A DNA stretch of 64,000 nucleotides from Caldisericales bacterium (GTDB taxonomy: Bacteria > Caldisericota > Caldisericia > Caldisericales > Caldisericaceae): assembly GCA_015489815.1 (NCBI GenBank), contig WFZA01000020.1, positions 1-64,000 on the forward strand, read 5' to 3'. The notes beneath the pieces were generated by a model. That model was given only the letters and a program-made list of their open reading frames with translations, ran no database searches and was not told the origin of the DNA. A program made the translations under genes and the position numbers. Positions within the stretch are counted from its first letter, which is position 1. Each line of letters begins with the position of its first letter. Of this stretch, positions 55,299 through 63,229 are shown piece after piece.

Positions 55299-55984
55299 TG
55301 TCCTAACTCTCCTTTCACTTTATTAAGCAGCGCAATAAGTTCATCCATCTTTTTCTCTCTTGCCTGCATCACTTTTGTTGCACCTTTAACCTTTCTTGTT
55401 GCATGGTCAAGCAATCTAATTGCTTCTTTCTCTTTTCCGTTTTTATCCAAACTTTCCGCTCTCTGCACCACTTTGTTGCTGTTCTTTGCTATAAACTCAG
55501 GAGCAAACGGTGCAACATTCTGTATTTTTCTGAGAAGGGCTATTCTTTTTTTAATTAAAGGTTTTAACTCGTCTTTTGAAGCGCCATTATGCTTCTTTTC
55601 CTTAATCTGTTTGTCTATGTTTTTCAATTCTTCCGTAAGGTGCTTTGTATAAAACGCACATGCATCCCGAATATCTTTTTCTCTTTCCACCTTACGCCTT
55701 ATAACCATTAGCTTTTTAACATCTGCTTTTACAGAATCAGAAAGAGTTTCACCCTTTTCTTTCTTTTCCTTTAACAGTACCCGCACCTGTTCAGAAAGAG
55801 TTTTTATCTGTTCCACCTTGCTTTTGTAAGCAGGTAGTTCGTTCTTTAGCTCCGTCACCGCACTGTTGTAGTTTGAAAGCGCTTCGTCAAAACTTTTGCT
55901 CTGCGCAAAGGTCATTTTTGGCAGTGCAAAGAATCCAACAAGCAGCGCAGCAACAATTGCAACTACGATAATCTTTTTCTTCAT
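55295..55984 (-). CDS. Secreted coiled-coil protein of the ECF operon
   Basis: 229 aa. A signal peptide (MKKK, a hydrophobic stretch 5-20, cleavage likely after TFA at about 27) is followed by a nearly all-helical, Lys/Glu-rich region from 30 to 229 with long coiled-coil heptads. One Cys at about residue 109. No family recognised; the architecture is like periplasmic stress proteins (CpxP/Spy, helical) but no LTxxQ repeat is seen. GGGAGGTG precedes the ATG. First gene of the ECF operon. Confidence 0.72.
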   Translation of the reverse strand: MKKKIIVVAIVAALLVGFFALPKMTFAQSKSFDEALSNYNSAVTELKNELPAYKSKVEQIKTLSEQVRVLLKEKKEKGETLSDSVKADVKKLMVIRRKVEREKDIRDACAFYTKHLTEELKNIDKQIKEKKHNGASKDELKPLIKKRIALLRKIQNVAPFAPEFIAKNSNKVVQRAESLDKNGKEKEAIRLLDHATRKVKGATKVMQAREKKMDELIALLNKVKGELGQ

Positions 55985-56020
55985 ATTCTACACCTCCCTC
56001 TCTTAAATTTGTTCCATATA

Positions 56021-56048
56021 TTAGACATCACAAATTGCAAAATCGTTC
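56021..56048 (-). promoter_or_regulatory. Candidate ECF-type promoter of the sigma operon
   Basis: On the minus strand GAAC (56045-56048), 18 bp, GTCTAA (56021-56026), resembling ECF consensus (GAAC in -35, GTC/TCTAA in -10) and unlike the TTGACA/TATAAT boxes elsewhere in the window. It lies about 36 bp upstream of the coiled-coil gene. Confidence 0.6.
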
Positions 56049-56052
56049 ACTC

Positions 56053-56090
56053 AAAAATAAAAATGCCCTCCGCTTTTCACACAGAGGGCA
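56053..56090 (-). terminator. Rho-independent terminator after the LacD-like aldolase gene
   Basis: On the minus strand TGCCCTC/GAGGGCA (56064-56070 with 56084-56090), a 13-nt loop, then a T-rich run. It separates the aldolase gene from the ECF operon. Confidence 0.82.
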
Positions 56091-56121
56091 CAAATATTTA
56101 CCTTAACGACTTAAAAAGCGA

Positions 56122-57207
56122 TTAATACTTTTTATACCAGTCTTCACCGCTATCTGCAAGCTGTATGTTTGCAAAACTCTTGAACTGTTTGTTTTCAAAG
56201 TAAGGCACAGCTTTTTTGCTTGCTTCGTAAAGTCTCCAGTAGTTTGTTACTCCGGAAGTTGAAAGCCATGCAACCATATCCTCTTCGTTTGGATAATACT
56301 TTGCAAATTCTTTCCACACTGCCCTGCCTGCAAGGAACCCAGAAGCGCCTTCTTTGGATGCAATTTCTACATTGTAAACAAACTCTGTAATGTCAACGCC
56401 TGCGCTGAGAATTACCCATGGCAAACGGGAAGTCCTCGTAATTGCATAGCACATATCTTCTGCATCTTTAAGCGTGTAAACGGCTTCTCTTTCTTTGCCG
56501 TCAAAGTAACCGTTGTGGAATTCCTTTACATACTTGAGGTTCACAGGGAACTCGAGTTTTAAAATGTCAACGCCGTATTCCTCTTTAGAAAATTCTTCCG
56601 TAATCTTCAAAACGATGTCTGGTTTCTTTTTTGCGTAGACTGCTGAATCAGTAGACGGTTCGTCGTCTTTGAAAGCGTATCCTACCGGTTCAAGCACGAA
56701 CGGCATATCAAACTTTTTGCACTCTTCGCCTACCTGACGCACGATGTTTTCCTGATATTCTTTGATTTCAGGCGTGCTGTCAGGACGATAATAAAGAAGC
56801 AATTTTACTGCATCTGCGCCTGTCTTTTTGATTTTTTCCACGCTCCAGCCGTCGAGCAAAACAATTTTCTTTTCTCTGTTGTTGTATCCTGCAGCAACGG
56901 TACCACTCTTTTCCCTTGCGATAAGTAAACCAGATGTTTTTGCAAGATACTTCAATGATTCTGGAACGCCAAACTGCGGGTCCATAAGCGTAGCACTAAA
57001 ATACGGAGAGAGATATTGAGTGACGAGCCTTTTTGCAAGTGCAAGGTCTTTGTACCCAATTTCTGACTTATCCTTGCCGGACGCACTGGCAAGCATTCTT
57101 TGAAGGGAGCCTCTCTGATCGATTGCAAGCATTCTGAACTTGCCTTCCCTATCGGCAAGCATTTTCAAACCTTTTAATTTTCCTGCTGTTAATTCTACCT
57201 TTTTCAT
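56122..57207 (-). CDS. LacD-like class I aldolase (tagatose-1,6-bisphosphate aldolase family)
   Basis: 361 aa, somewhat longer than LacD (about 326). MLAIDQRGSLQRML near residue 26, DAVKLLLYYRPD near 135, LEPVGYAF and LKLEFPVNLKYV near 215 carrying the likely Schiff-base lysine, then WVILSAGVD and GFLAGRAVW. The family contains tagatose- and fructose-bisphosphate and sulfofructose-phosphate aldolases. No sugar operon surrounds it, so it may serve as the fructose-bisphosphate aldolase. The ATG at 57207 has AGGAGG upstream; a TTG two codons earlier is rejected. Confidence 0.82.
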   Translation of the reverse strand: MKKVELTAGKLKGLKMLADREGKFRMLAIDQRGSLQRMLASASGKDKSEIGYKDLALAKRLVTQYLSPYFSATLMDPQFGVPESLKYLAKTSGLLIAREKSGTVAAGYNNREKKIVLLDGWSVEKIKKTGADAVKLLLYYRPDSTPEIKEYQENIVRQVGEECKKFDMPFVLEPVGYAFKDDEPSTDSAVYAKKKPDIVLKITEEFSKEEYGVDILKLEFPVNLKYVKEFHNGYFDGKEREAVYTLKDAEDMCYAITRTSRLPWVILSAGVDITEFVYNVEIASKEGASGFLAGRAVWKEFAKYYPNEEDMVAWLSTSGVTNYWRLYEASKKAVPYFENKQFKSFANIQLADSGEDWYKKY

Positions 57208-57255
57208 TATCAAACCTCCTAAGTAAAAATGAACTTATTACATTAAGCCTTATGT

Positions 57256-57283
57256 ATTATATAATTTTGATGGATAATTACAA
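57256..57283 (-). promoter_or_regulatory. Promoter of the LacD-like aldolase gene
   Basis: On the minus strand TTGTAA (57278-57283), 16 bp, TATAAT (57256-57261). It lies between smc and the aldolase gene. The leader is about 40 nt. Confidence 0.65.
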
Positions 57284-57288
57284 TAAAA

Positions 57289-60200
57289 CTAAACAAGTTT
57301 CAAAGATACGGCCTTGGAAATGCCGTCTTCCTGCATCGTAATTCCGTAGAGCATATCGGCGCGCTGCATCGTTTCCTTGTTGTGAGTGATTACTATAAAT
57401 TGTGCAAACGAGGATTCTTCAGATAGAAGCTCGCTGAACTTCACCACATTCTCCTCGTCCAGTGCAGCATCCACTTCGTCAAGCACATAGAACGGCGCAG
57501 GCTTTACTTTAAATATTGCAAACAAAAATGCAAGTGCGGTAAGAGACTTTTCCCCGCCGGAAAGAAGTGGCAAAGACTGTTTCCTTTTGCCGGGAAGCCG
57601 CACGCTTATCTCTATGCCGCTCACTTCGTCGTATTCGTCAAAAATCCTTTCAATAGATGCTTCTCCACCTTTGAACATCTTCCTGAAAAATTCTGAAAAA
57701 TACTTTTCCACTCCGGAAAGCGTTTTTTCAAACTCTTCTTTTGCCTTTTTATCCAGCTCTTCTATAAACTTTTCAAGCTCTTTTTTTGAGGAAAGTACAT
57801 CCTTATACACGCCCTCCTTTTTCTCTAATTCTTCTTTTATGCTTTCTTCTTCACCCACACTGGTAAAGTCGATTGCACCCAATTCGTTGATTTTTGCCTT
57901 AACGGAAGCAATTTCAATACGAATCTTCCGCTCGTCCACCGCATAGGAAACTTCCTTTTCTTTTAGGCCTTTTTCCGCCATCTGCTCCTTAATGGATTGC
58001 ACTTTAGTCTTTTTTTCTGCAAGTTTCACATTTTGCTTTTCCATTTTCCTGAATAAGTTCTCTTTCTGCTCATTCAACCTGCTTATCTCGACGGTGTGCC
58101 TTTTAACCTCCTCTGAAATACTAACCAATTTTTCCCTGAGGGACTTTTCCTCTTTTTCTGCATCTGAAAGGTCTATTTTTACTTTGTTCAATGCGTTTTC
58201 GTTTTGTAAAATTTCTTTTTCTATATTTTCAAGTTGTTCGTTCGCACTTTCAATATCCTTTCCAAGCAACGCTTTCCTATTCCGAAGCCCGCTTTTCTTA
58301 TTTTCCTTTCTCTTTAACTCCTCATTGGTGCGAGAAAGATTATACTCAATATCCTTTATGCGAAGCTTTCTATTGTAAATTTCTTTTCTTAAAAGACTTG
58401 CCTTTTCTTTTAATTCGTTTTGCTTGCTTGTATTTTGAAGTTTTTCAATTTCGCTGAGAATATTCTTTACTTCACTTTCAAGTGCAGCCTTTTTACTTAT
58501 CCGCTCTGCAAGATCCTTTTCCATCCCACTTATAAGCGGTTCTTTAGAAAGTGTTTCGCTCCGTTTTTTGAGCTTCTCTTCGGCAGCGCGAATCCGCTCC
58601 TCGGCTTCCTTTATTTTCGCTCTTTTGTTTTTTAACTGTATTGAAATATCAGAAATTTCCTTTAATAAAGTATTTTTTCTATCTAATAAAGCGTTCAATT
58701 CCTTCTTTTTTTCGTTTATCAGTATCCCGGCATTTACTTTCACTTCAAACGGAGAAAAAAGGACGAACCCGTCGCGCGTGATGATTTTTTTGATAAACAA
58801 ACTCTCTGCATTCTCTTTGAAAAACCTCACCGCATCTTTCAGTGTGTCCGCTTCGTATATGCCCTGCAGGAACGGAGAGCTTACGGAAATAGGCCTTATG
58901 GATGCGTCCTCTTTAATGCGAAACTTTACGAGATTTTCCTTAACAAAAAAACCTCCATTTTTCCTGTTTTTTAAGTACTCTATTCTCTCTACGACGAAAT
59001 TCTCTAATTCTTCACCTATCTTCTCTGCAATGTTTTCCACCTGCACGATACTGCCAAGCGTGCCCTGCTTAAACTTGCGCTTTCCAGGCATATGGCGTGA
59101 TATAAAATCGTTCAGTTCGGAAATTTTATACCGCGTAAGTGCAACTTCCTGCGACATTTTTTCTTTTTTGTTTTCTAAATCTTTCACTTCCTTTTGCAGT
59201 GAAGCGAGCATTTCTTTTAACGCACCTACATCTTCAATGTGCATATTTTCCGCACTCTGGATAAGCATTTTTAGTTCTGTAATTTTTTCTTTTGTGTGCG
59301 AAATTGCAGAATCAATCGCAGAAATTTCTTTTTCCTTTTTCAGGCGCTCGTCCCTCAGCAAGGAAAGTTTTCTTTCGTTCTCCTTTTCTTGTGCAATAAT
59401 TGGAGCAACTTCTTCGTTTACGCGCGCAAATTCTTTTTCTACTTCGGCAAGTTCTTCCTTCTCTTTTTGAAGTAAGTTTTCAACGCGTGTTTTTTCGGAA
59501 AGGAGTTTTTTGTATTCCTCACTTACATACTGAACCGTCCTGTCTATTTTTTCAATTTCCCTGTTTGCCTGTGCAACTTTTTCCTCGAGAAGTTCCTTTT
59601 GCTCTTCAAGGCGGTTCTCCTTCTCTGAAAGTTTTGCTTCCTCCACTCTGAGGTTTTCTCTTTTGCGCCTTACTGTATCAACTTCCTCCTCGAGTTTTCT
59701 CTTTTCGTCGTTTAAATTCGTGAGGATATTTTCGCGCTCTGTAAGTTTTTCTTCTAGTTCTTTAATTTCAGTTTCTATATCTTTCACTCCACTCTCAAGC
59801 AGCACAATTTCCTTCGACATTCGACTCAGATAATAATTAAACAGAATGCTTTCGAGTTGTTTTAGCCTGTCGTTTAAGAAATAATAGATGTGTGCCTTTT
59901 TCGATTCTGATATAACTTTGTTTGCACGCTTTCTTAATTCGTTAAGTAAGTCTTTTACCCTCAGTAAATTCTGTTCTGTTTCTGCAAGTTTTTTAAGTGC
60001 TTCTCTTTTTTGTTTCTTAAAAACGGCAACACCTGCAACCTGTTCAATAAGATTCTTCTTTTGTTCCGGTTTTGCAAGAAGAATTTCACTAACCTTTCCC
60101 TGACTTACTATTGCATACATGTGGTTGAAAATACCTGCTGAATAGAAAATTTTCATTACATCCTGAAGCCTTATCGGGTTTCCGTTGAGATAGTAGCCGG

Positions 60201-60531
60201 ACTCTTTTGAACGATAAATCCTTCTTTCGATACTCACCCGCGGAGTATTAACCACTGGAAAAGTGCGGTCTTCGTTATTGAATGTAAGTTTTACAGATGC
60301 AACGCTAACAGGCTTTTTAAAGGCTGACCCGGAAAATATCAGGTCTTCCATCGAAGATGCCCTTAAAAATGAAAGGCGGTGCTCTCCGAGCGCCCACCTT
60401 ATCCCGTCAACGATGTTACTTTTTCCTGAGCCGTTAGGACCAACTATACAGGTTACCTTCGGGGAAAGCAGCAACTCCGTTTCCGTCCGAAAGGTTTTAA
60501 ACCCGTAAAGTGTAACCTTTTCAAGATACAT
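57289..60531 (-). CDS. smc: Chromosome segregation protein SMC
   Basis: Condensin ATPase. 1080 aa, about 100 shorter than many bacterial SMC proteins. N-terminal Walker A GPNGSGKSNI at about 32; long coiled coils about 165-475 and 620-910; hinge between them (about 480-610, GTLGSIVQVENIAEKIG); C-terminal signature LSGGEKSLTALAFLF and Walker B VLDEVDAALD. The ATG overlaps the fhs stop (TAATG), so it depends on fhs translation. ScpA/ScpB and ftsY/rnc neighbours are absent. Confidence 0.96.
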   Translation of the reverse strand: MYLEKVTLYGFKTFRTETELLLSPKVTCIVGPNGSGKSNIVDGIRWALGEHRLSFLRASSMEDLIFSGSAFKKPVSVASVKLTFNNEDRTFPVVNTPRVSIERRIYRSKESGYYLNGNPIRLQDVMKIFYSAGIFNHMYAIVSQGKVSEILLAKPEQKKNLIEQVAGVAVFKKQKREALKKLAETEQNLLRVKDLLNELRKRANKVISESKKAHIYYFLNDRLKQLESILFNYYLSRMSKEIVLLESGVKDIETEIKELEEKLTERENILTNLNDEKRKLEEEVDTVRRKRENLRVEEAKLSEKENRLEEQKELLEEKVAQANREIEKIDRTVQYVSEEYKKLLSEKTRVENLLQKEKEELAEVEKEFARVNEEVAPIIAQEKENERKLSLLRDERLKKEKEISAIDSAISHTKEKITELKMLIQSAENMHIEDVGALKEMLASLQKEVKDLENKKEKMSQEVALTRYKISELNDFISRHMPGKRKFKQGTLGSIVQVENIAEKIGEELENFVVERIEYLKNRKNGGFFVKENLVKFRIKEDASIRPISVSSPFLQGIYEADTLKDAVRFFKENAESLFIKKIITRDGFVLFSPFEVKVNAGILINEKKKELNALLDRKNTLLKEISDISIQLKNKRAKIKEAEERIRAAEEKLKKRSETLSKEPLISGMEKDLAERISKKAALESEVKNILSEIEKLQNTSKQNELKEKASLLRKEIYNRKLRIKDIEYNLSRTNEELKRKENKKSGLRNRKALLGKDIESANEQLENIEKEILQNENALNKVKIDLSDAEKEEKSLREKLVSISEEVKRHTVEISRLNEQKENLFRKMEKQNVKLAEKKTKVQSIKEQMAEKGLKEKEVSYAVDERKIRIEIASVKAKINELGAIDFTSVGEEESIKEELEKKEGVYKDVLSSKKELEKFIEELDKKAKEEFEKTLSGVEKYFSEFFRKMFKGGEASIERIFDEYDEVSGIEISVRLPGKRKQSLPLLSGGEKSLTALAFLFAIFKVKPAPFYVLDEVDAALDEENVVKFSELLSEESSFAQFIVITHNKETMQRADMLYGITMQEDGISKAVSLKLV

Positions 60532-62198
60532 TAGAACAAGCCAGTAATTTTCCCGTTCTCGTCGATGTCCATATTCTCTGCTGCAGGATGCTTTGGAAGC
60601 CCCGGCATCGTCATTATGCTGCCTGAAATAGGAATAATAAATCCAGCACCTGCAGAAAGCCTGACATTTCTTATCGTTACGGTAAAGCCTTCAGGCCTGC
60701 CAATAAGTTTTGGATTATCGGAAAGTGAAAGTTGCGTTTTTGCCATACAGATGGGAAGGTTTTCGTAGCCTATTTTTCTTATAAGTTTTATGTCTTTCTT
60801 TGCATCGTCTGTATAAACGACATCCTTTGCGCCGTACATTTTAGTTGCAATTTTGTAAACTTTGTCTTCGATTTTTTCGTTCACATCGTAGAGATAGTGG
60901 AAGTCGTTTTTGTCGTTTTTAATTGCATCAAGCACTTCTTTTGCAAGGGCAATTCCTCCCTGGCCGCCTTTTTCCCATACCTCTGAAAGCGCAAAACGCG
61001 CACCCTGTTCTTTTACGAAGTCTTCTACAACTTTCAATTCTTTTTCGGTATCCGTAACAAATTTATTCAGGGCAACTACCACGGGCAAACCGAATGTGCG
61101 CATATTTTCAATGTGTTTTCCAAGATTGCCAAGGCCTTTCTTTAGTGCCTCGATGTTCTCCTCTTTTAGTTCGTCCTTTGCAAGCCCGCCGTGCATCTTT
61201 AAAGCACGCACCGTTGCAACGAGCACAACGACAGACGGATGGAAGCCGCCGCGTCTGCTTACGATGTCCATAAACTTTTCACCGCCAAGGTCAGATGCAA
61301 ATCCGCCTTCCGTTATTACGAAATCGGCAAGTTTCAGAGCAAGTTTTATAGACCTGATCGTGCTTGCACCGTGCGCAATGTTTGCAAACGGACCGCCGTG
61401 GATAAACACAGGGTGATTTTCCAGAGTTTGCACGAGGTTTGGATTAATTGCATTTCTTAAAACGATCGCCATTGCGCCAACGGCTTTAAGGTCCTTTGCG
61501 GTAATTGGCTCGCGCTTTCTCGTATACCCAACTATAATTCTGCCAAGGCGCTCCTTGAGGTCTTTGAGGTCGTGTGCCATACCTAAAATGGCCATTATTT
61601 CTGATGCAGCAGTAATGTCAAAACCTGTTTCACGAGGATACCCATTGCTTGTCCCGCCGAGTGCAACGATTGTTTGCCTCAACGCACGGTCGTTCATATC
61701 AACCGCTCTTCTCCAGGTAATTCTGCGAATGTCAAACTTCAGCTCGTTTCCGTGCTGTATGTGGTTGTCAATCATTGCAGCAAGCAAATTGTTTGCAATA
61801 CCCACAGCAGGTATATCGCCTGTAAACTGCAGGTTGATTTCTTCCATAGGAACGACCTGTGCATATCCGCCGCCTGCTGCTCCGCCCTTTACGCCAAACA
61901 CAGGCCCAAGGGAAGGCTCTCTGATTACTGCCATCGTTTTTTTACCCAGATCATTTAGTGCATCAGAAAGTCCTATTGTTGTAGTGGTTTTTCCCTCACC
62001 TGCCGGAGTAGGCGTAATCGCCGTAACAAAAATAAGCTTTCCATCTGGATTATTTGCAACTCTTTGCTCAGCAGCGCGCTCCACTTTAGCAATGTACTTT
62101 CCATAGAAACTCAATTCGTCTTCATTAATTCCAATCGATTTTGCAACATCTGCAATATTTTTCATGTGTGCAGCCTGTGCTATTTCAAGGTCAGTCAT
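60531..62198 (-). CDS. fhs: Formate--tetrahydrofolate ligase
   Basis: ATP-dependent formation of 10-formyl-THF from formate, used in acetogenic C1 metabolism or purine and fMet supply. 555 aa. TPAGEGKTTTTIGL is the P-loop region, then EPSLGPVFGVKGGAAGGGYAQ (contiguous parts seen), FTGDIPAVG and ALGGTSNGYPRETGFDIT. The ATG at 62198 follows GGAGG; an in-frame earlier start at 62240 precedes that site and is rejected. Coupled to smc. Confidence 0.96.
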   Translation of the reverse strand: MTDLEIAQAAHMKNIADVAKSIGINEDELSFYGKYIAKVERAAEQRVANNPDGKLIFVTAITPTPAGEGKTTTTIGLSDALNDLGKKTMAVIREPSLGPVFGVKGGAAGGGYAQVVPMEEINLQFTGDIPAVGIANNLLAAMIDNHIQHGNELKFDIRRITWRRAVDMNDRALRQTIVALGGTSNGYPRETGFDITAASEIMAILGMAHDLKDLKERLGRIIVGYTRKREPITAKDLKAVGAMAIVLRNAINPNLVQTLENHPVFIHGGPFANIAHGASTIRSIKLALKLADFVITEGGFASDLGGEKFMDIVSRRGGFHPSVVVLVATVRALKMHGGLAKDELKEENIEALKKGLGNLGKHIENMRTFGLPVVVALNKFVTDTEKELKVVEDFVKEQGARFALSEVWEKGGQGGIALAKEVLDAIKNDKNDFHYLYDVNEKIEDKVYKIATKMYGAKDVVYTDDAKKDIKLIRKIGYENLPICMAKTQLSLSDNPKLIGRPEGFTVTIRNVRLSAGAGFIIPISGSIMTMPGLPKHPAAENMDIDENGKITGLF

Positions 62199-62230
62199 TT
62201 TATTCCACCTCCTGTAATATTTTTCTTCAT

Positions 62231-62258
62231 AGTATAGCAAAATTTACTTACATTTTAA
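62231..62258 (-). promoter_or_regulatory. Candidate fhs-smc promoter
   Basis: On the minus strand TTAAAA (62253-62258), 16 bp, TATACT (62231-62236). The -35 falls in the end of the preceding gene. The leader would be about 25 nt with GGAGG. Confidence 0.5.
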
Positions 62259-63177
62259 TACTGCCCAAAACGAAAAGCAGCTTTTCAATGCCGCGTTCAT
62301 AAGAAGAAATTACTTTCAGGAGTGCATTGGCCGCCCTGCGCCTATTCAGCATAGGAATGGGCTTGCTTTCGGGGACGAGCGCTTTTCTTCCAACAAGTCT
62401 GTCAAATTCTTTCCAGAACATTAGTGCATCTTCAAAGTGTCTTATTGCTCTGGACATTTCGTCCTGCACCTTCCGCTCAAGAAAGTGGTGAAGGCCAAGC
62501 AGATAAACAATTGTCCCATTCAGCGCACTCCACTGCGGGTAAACGGCGCCACCAAACCACAAAGAGCGAGCATTTCCGTTTTCGGTAAGAAAAGAAACTA
62601 CAGGATCTCTCAGTGCCTCAGCAAACTCCCTTATCGCCTTTTTCCCGGAAAAAACAGTATGTCCGCAAACAGTTTGTCTTTCTGTATAGAATTCTTTTTT
62701 TAAGAGTTCCGCAAATTGAACGAGTGCCTTTTTCGAGTAAATAGACTTTCTGTTAAATTCAGTATTCAAAAGACGGATAACTTTGAAGTCTGCAAGCTTA
62801 CCTGCCTTAACAGAGCGGGTAAATACTCCTTTGTAAGCATTCAGATTGGCACCACTTACATCGTAAACGAGTAAATTCTGCGGGTAAACGATAAAAGGCG
62901 GATTGTTTAAATTATTTTCTTCTGAAACGGAAAATTCTATACCTGCAAATTTTTTCAGGTTCAAAACGATAAAGTTTACGCTACAATTATAAACCTCAGG
63001 AAAGTCGTAATTATACAGGAAACGCGTGGAATATCCACTGAGCGCATTTAACTCGCTAACAAGAACACATGTATTATTCGCGTTCAATACAGCAGCCATC
63101 TCAATTATAAGTTCATAGCCGCACTTAATGCCTCTGGACTTTAACTCTTCAATAAAATCGTTAATCTTTTCTTTCAT
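62248..63177 (-). CDS. Protein of unknown function
   Basis: 309 aa, no family recognised. No signal peptide or membrane helix. The N-terminal half (about 1-120) is a mixed alpha/beta region. The C-terminal third (about 235-309) is helical with RRRAANALLKVISSYERG, resembling HEPN-like or four-helix domains only in general character. The start is the ATG at 63177, which lies 9 nt after a TATAAT on the minus strand and has no Shine-Dalgarno. The in-frame extension to 63294 would run through degV's start and is rejected. Confidence 0.7.
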   Translation of the reverse strand: MKEKINDFIEELKSRGIKCGYELIIEMAAVLNANNTCVLVSELNALSGYSTRFLYNYDFPEVYNCSVNFIVLNLKKFAGIEFSVSEENNLNNPPFIVYPQNLLVYDVSGANLNAYKGVFTRSVKAGKLADFKVIRLLNTEFNRKSIYSKKALVQFAELLKKEFYTERQTVCGHTVFSGKKAIREFAEALRDPVVSFLTENGNARSLWFGGAVYPQWSALNGTIVYLLGLHHFLERKVQDEMSRAIRHFEDALMFWKEFDRLVGRKALVPESKPIPMLNRRRAANALLKVISSYERGIEKLLFVLGSIKM

Positions 63178-63186
63178 CAATTTCCG

Positions 63187-63194
63187 ATTATAAT
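63187..63194. promoter_or_regulatory. Palindromic ATTATAAT, -10 box for both divergent genes
   Basis: ATTATAAT is its own reverse complement, giving TATAAT on the plus strand (63189-63194, towards degV) and on the minus strand (63187-63192, towards the unknown gene). Neither direction has a strong -35. Confidence 0.5.
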
Positions 63195-63229
63195 TGATAA
63201 ATGAAAAATTAAAACAAGGGGGCGCGAAA

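Noticed and set aside
58568-59470. 300-codon open frame on the plus strand opposite smc
   Set aside because: It is the reverse shadow of the SMC coiled coil: Ser/Phe-rich, with no domain and no start signal.
61555-62106. 183-codon open frame on the plus strand opposite fhs
   Set aside because: It lies entirely within a strongly supported fhs and has no recognisable motif.
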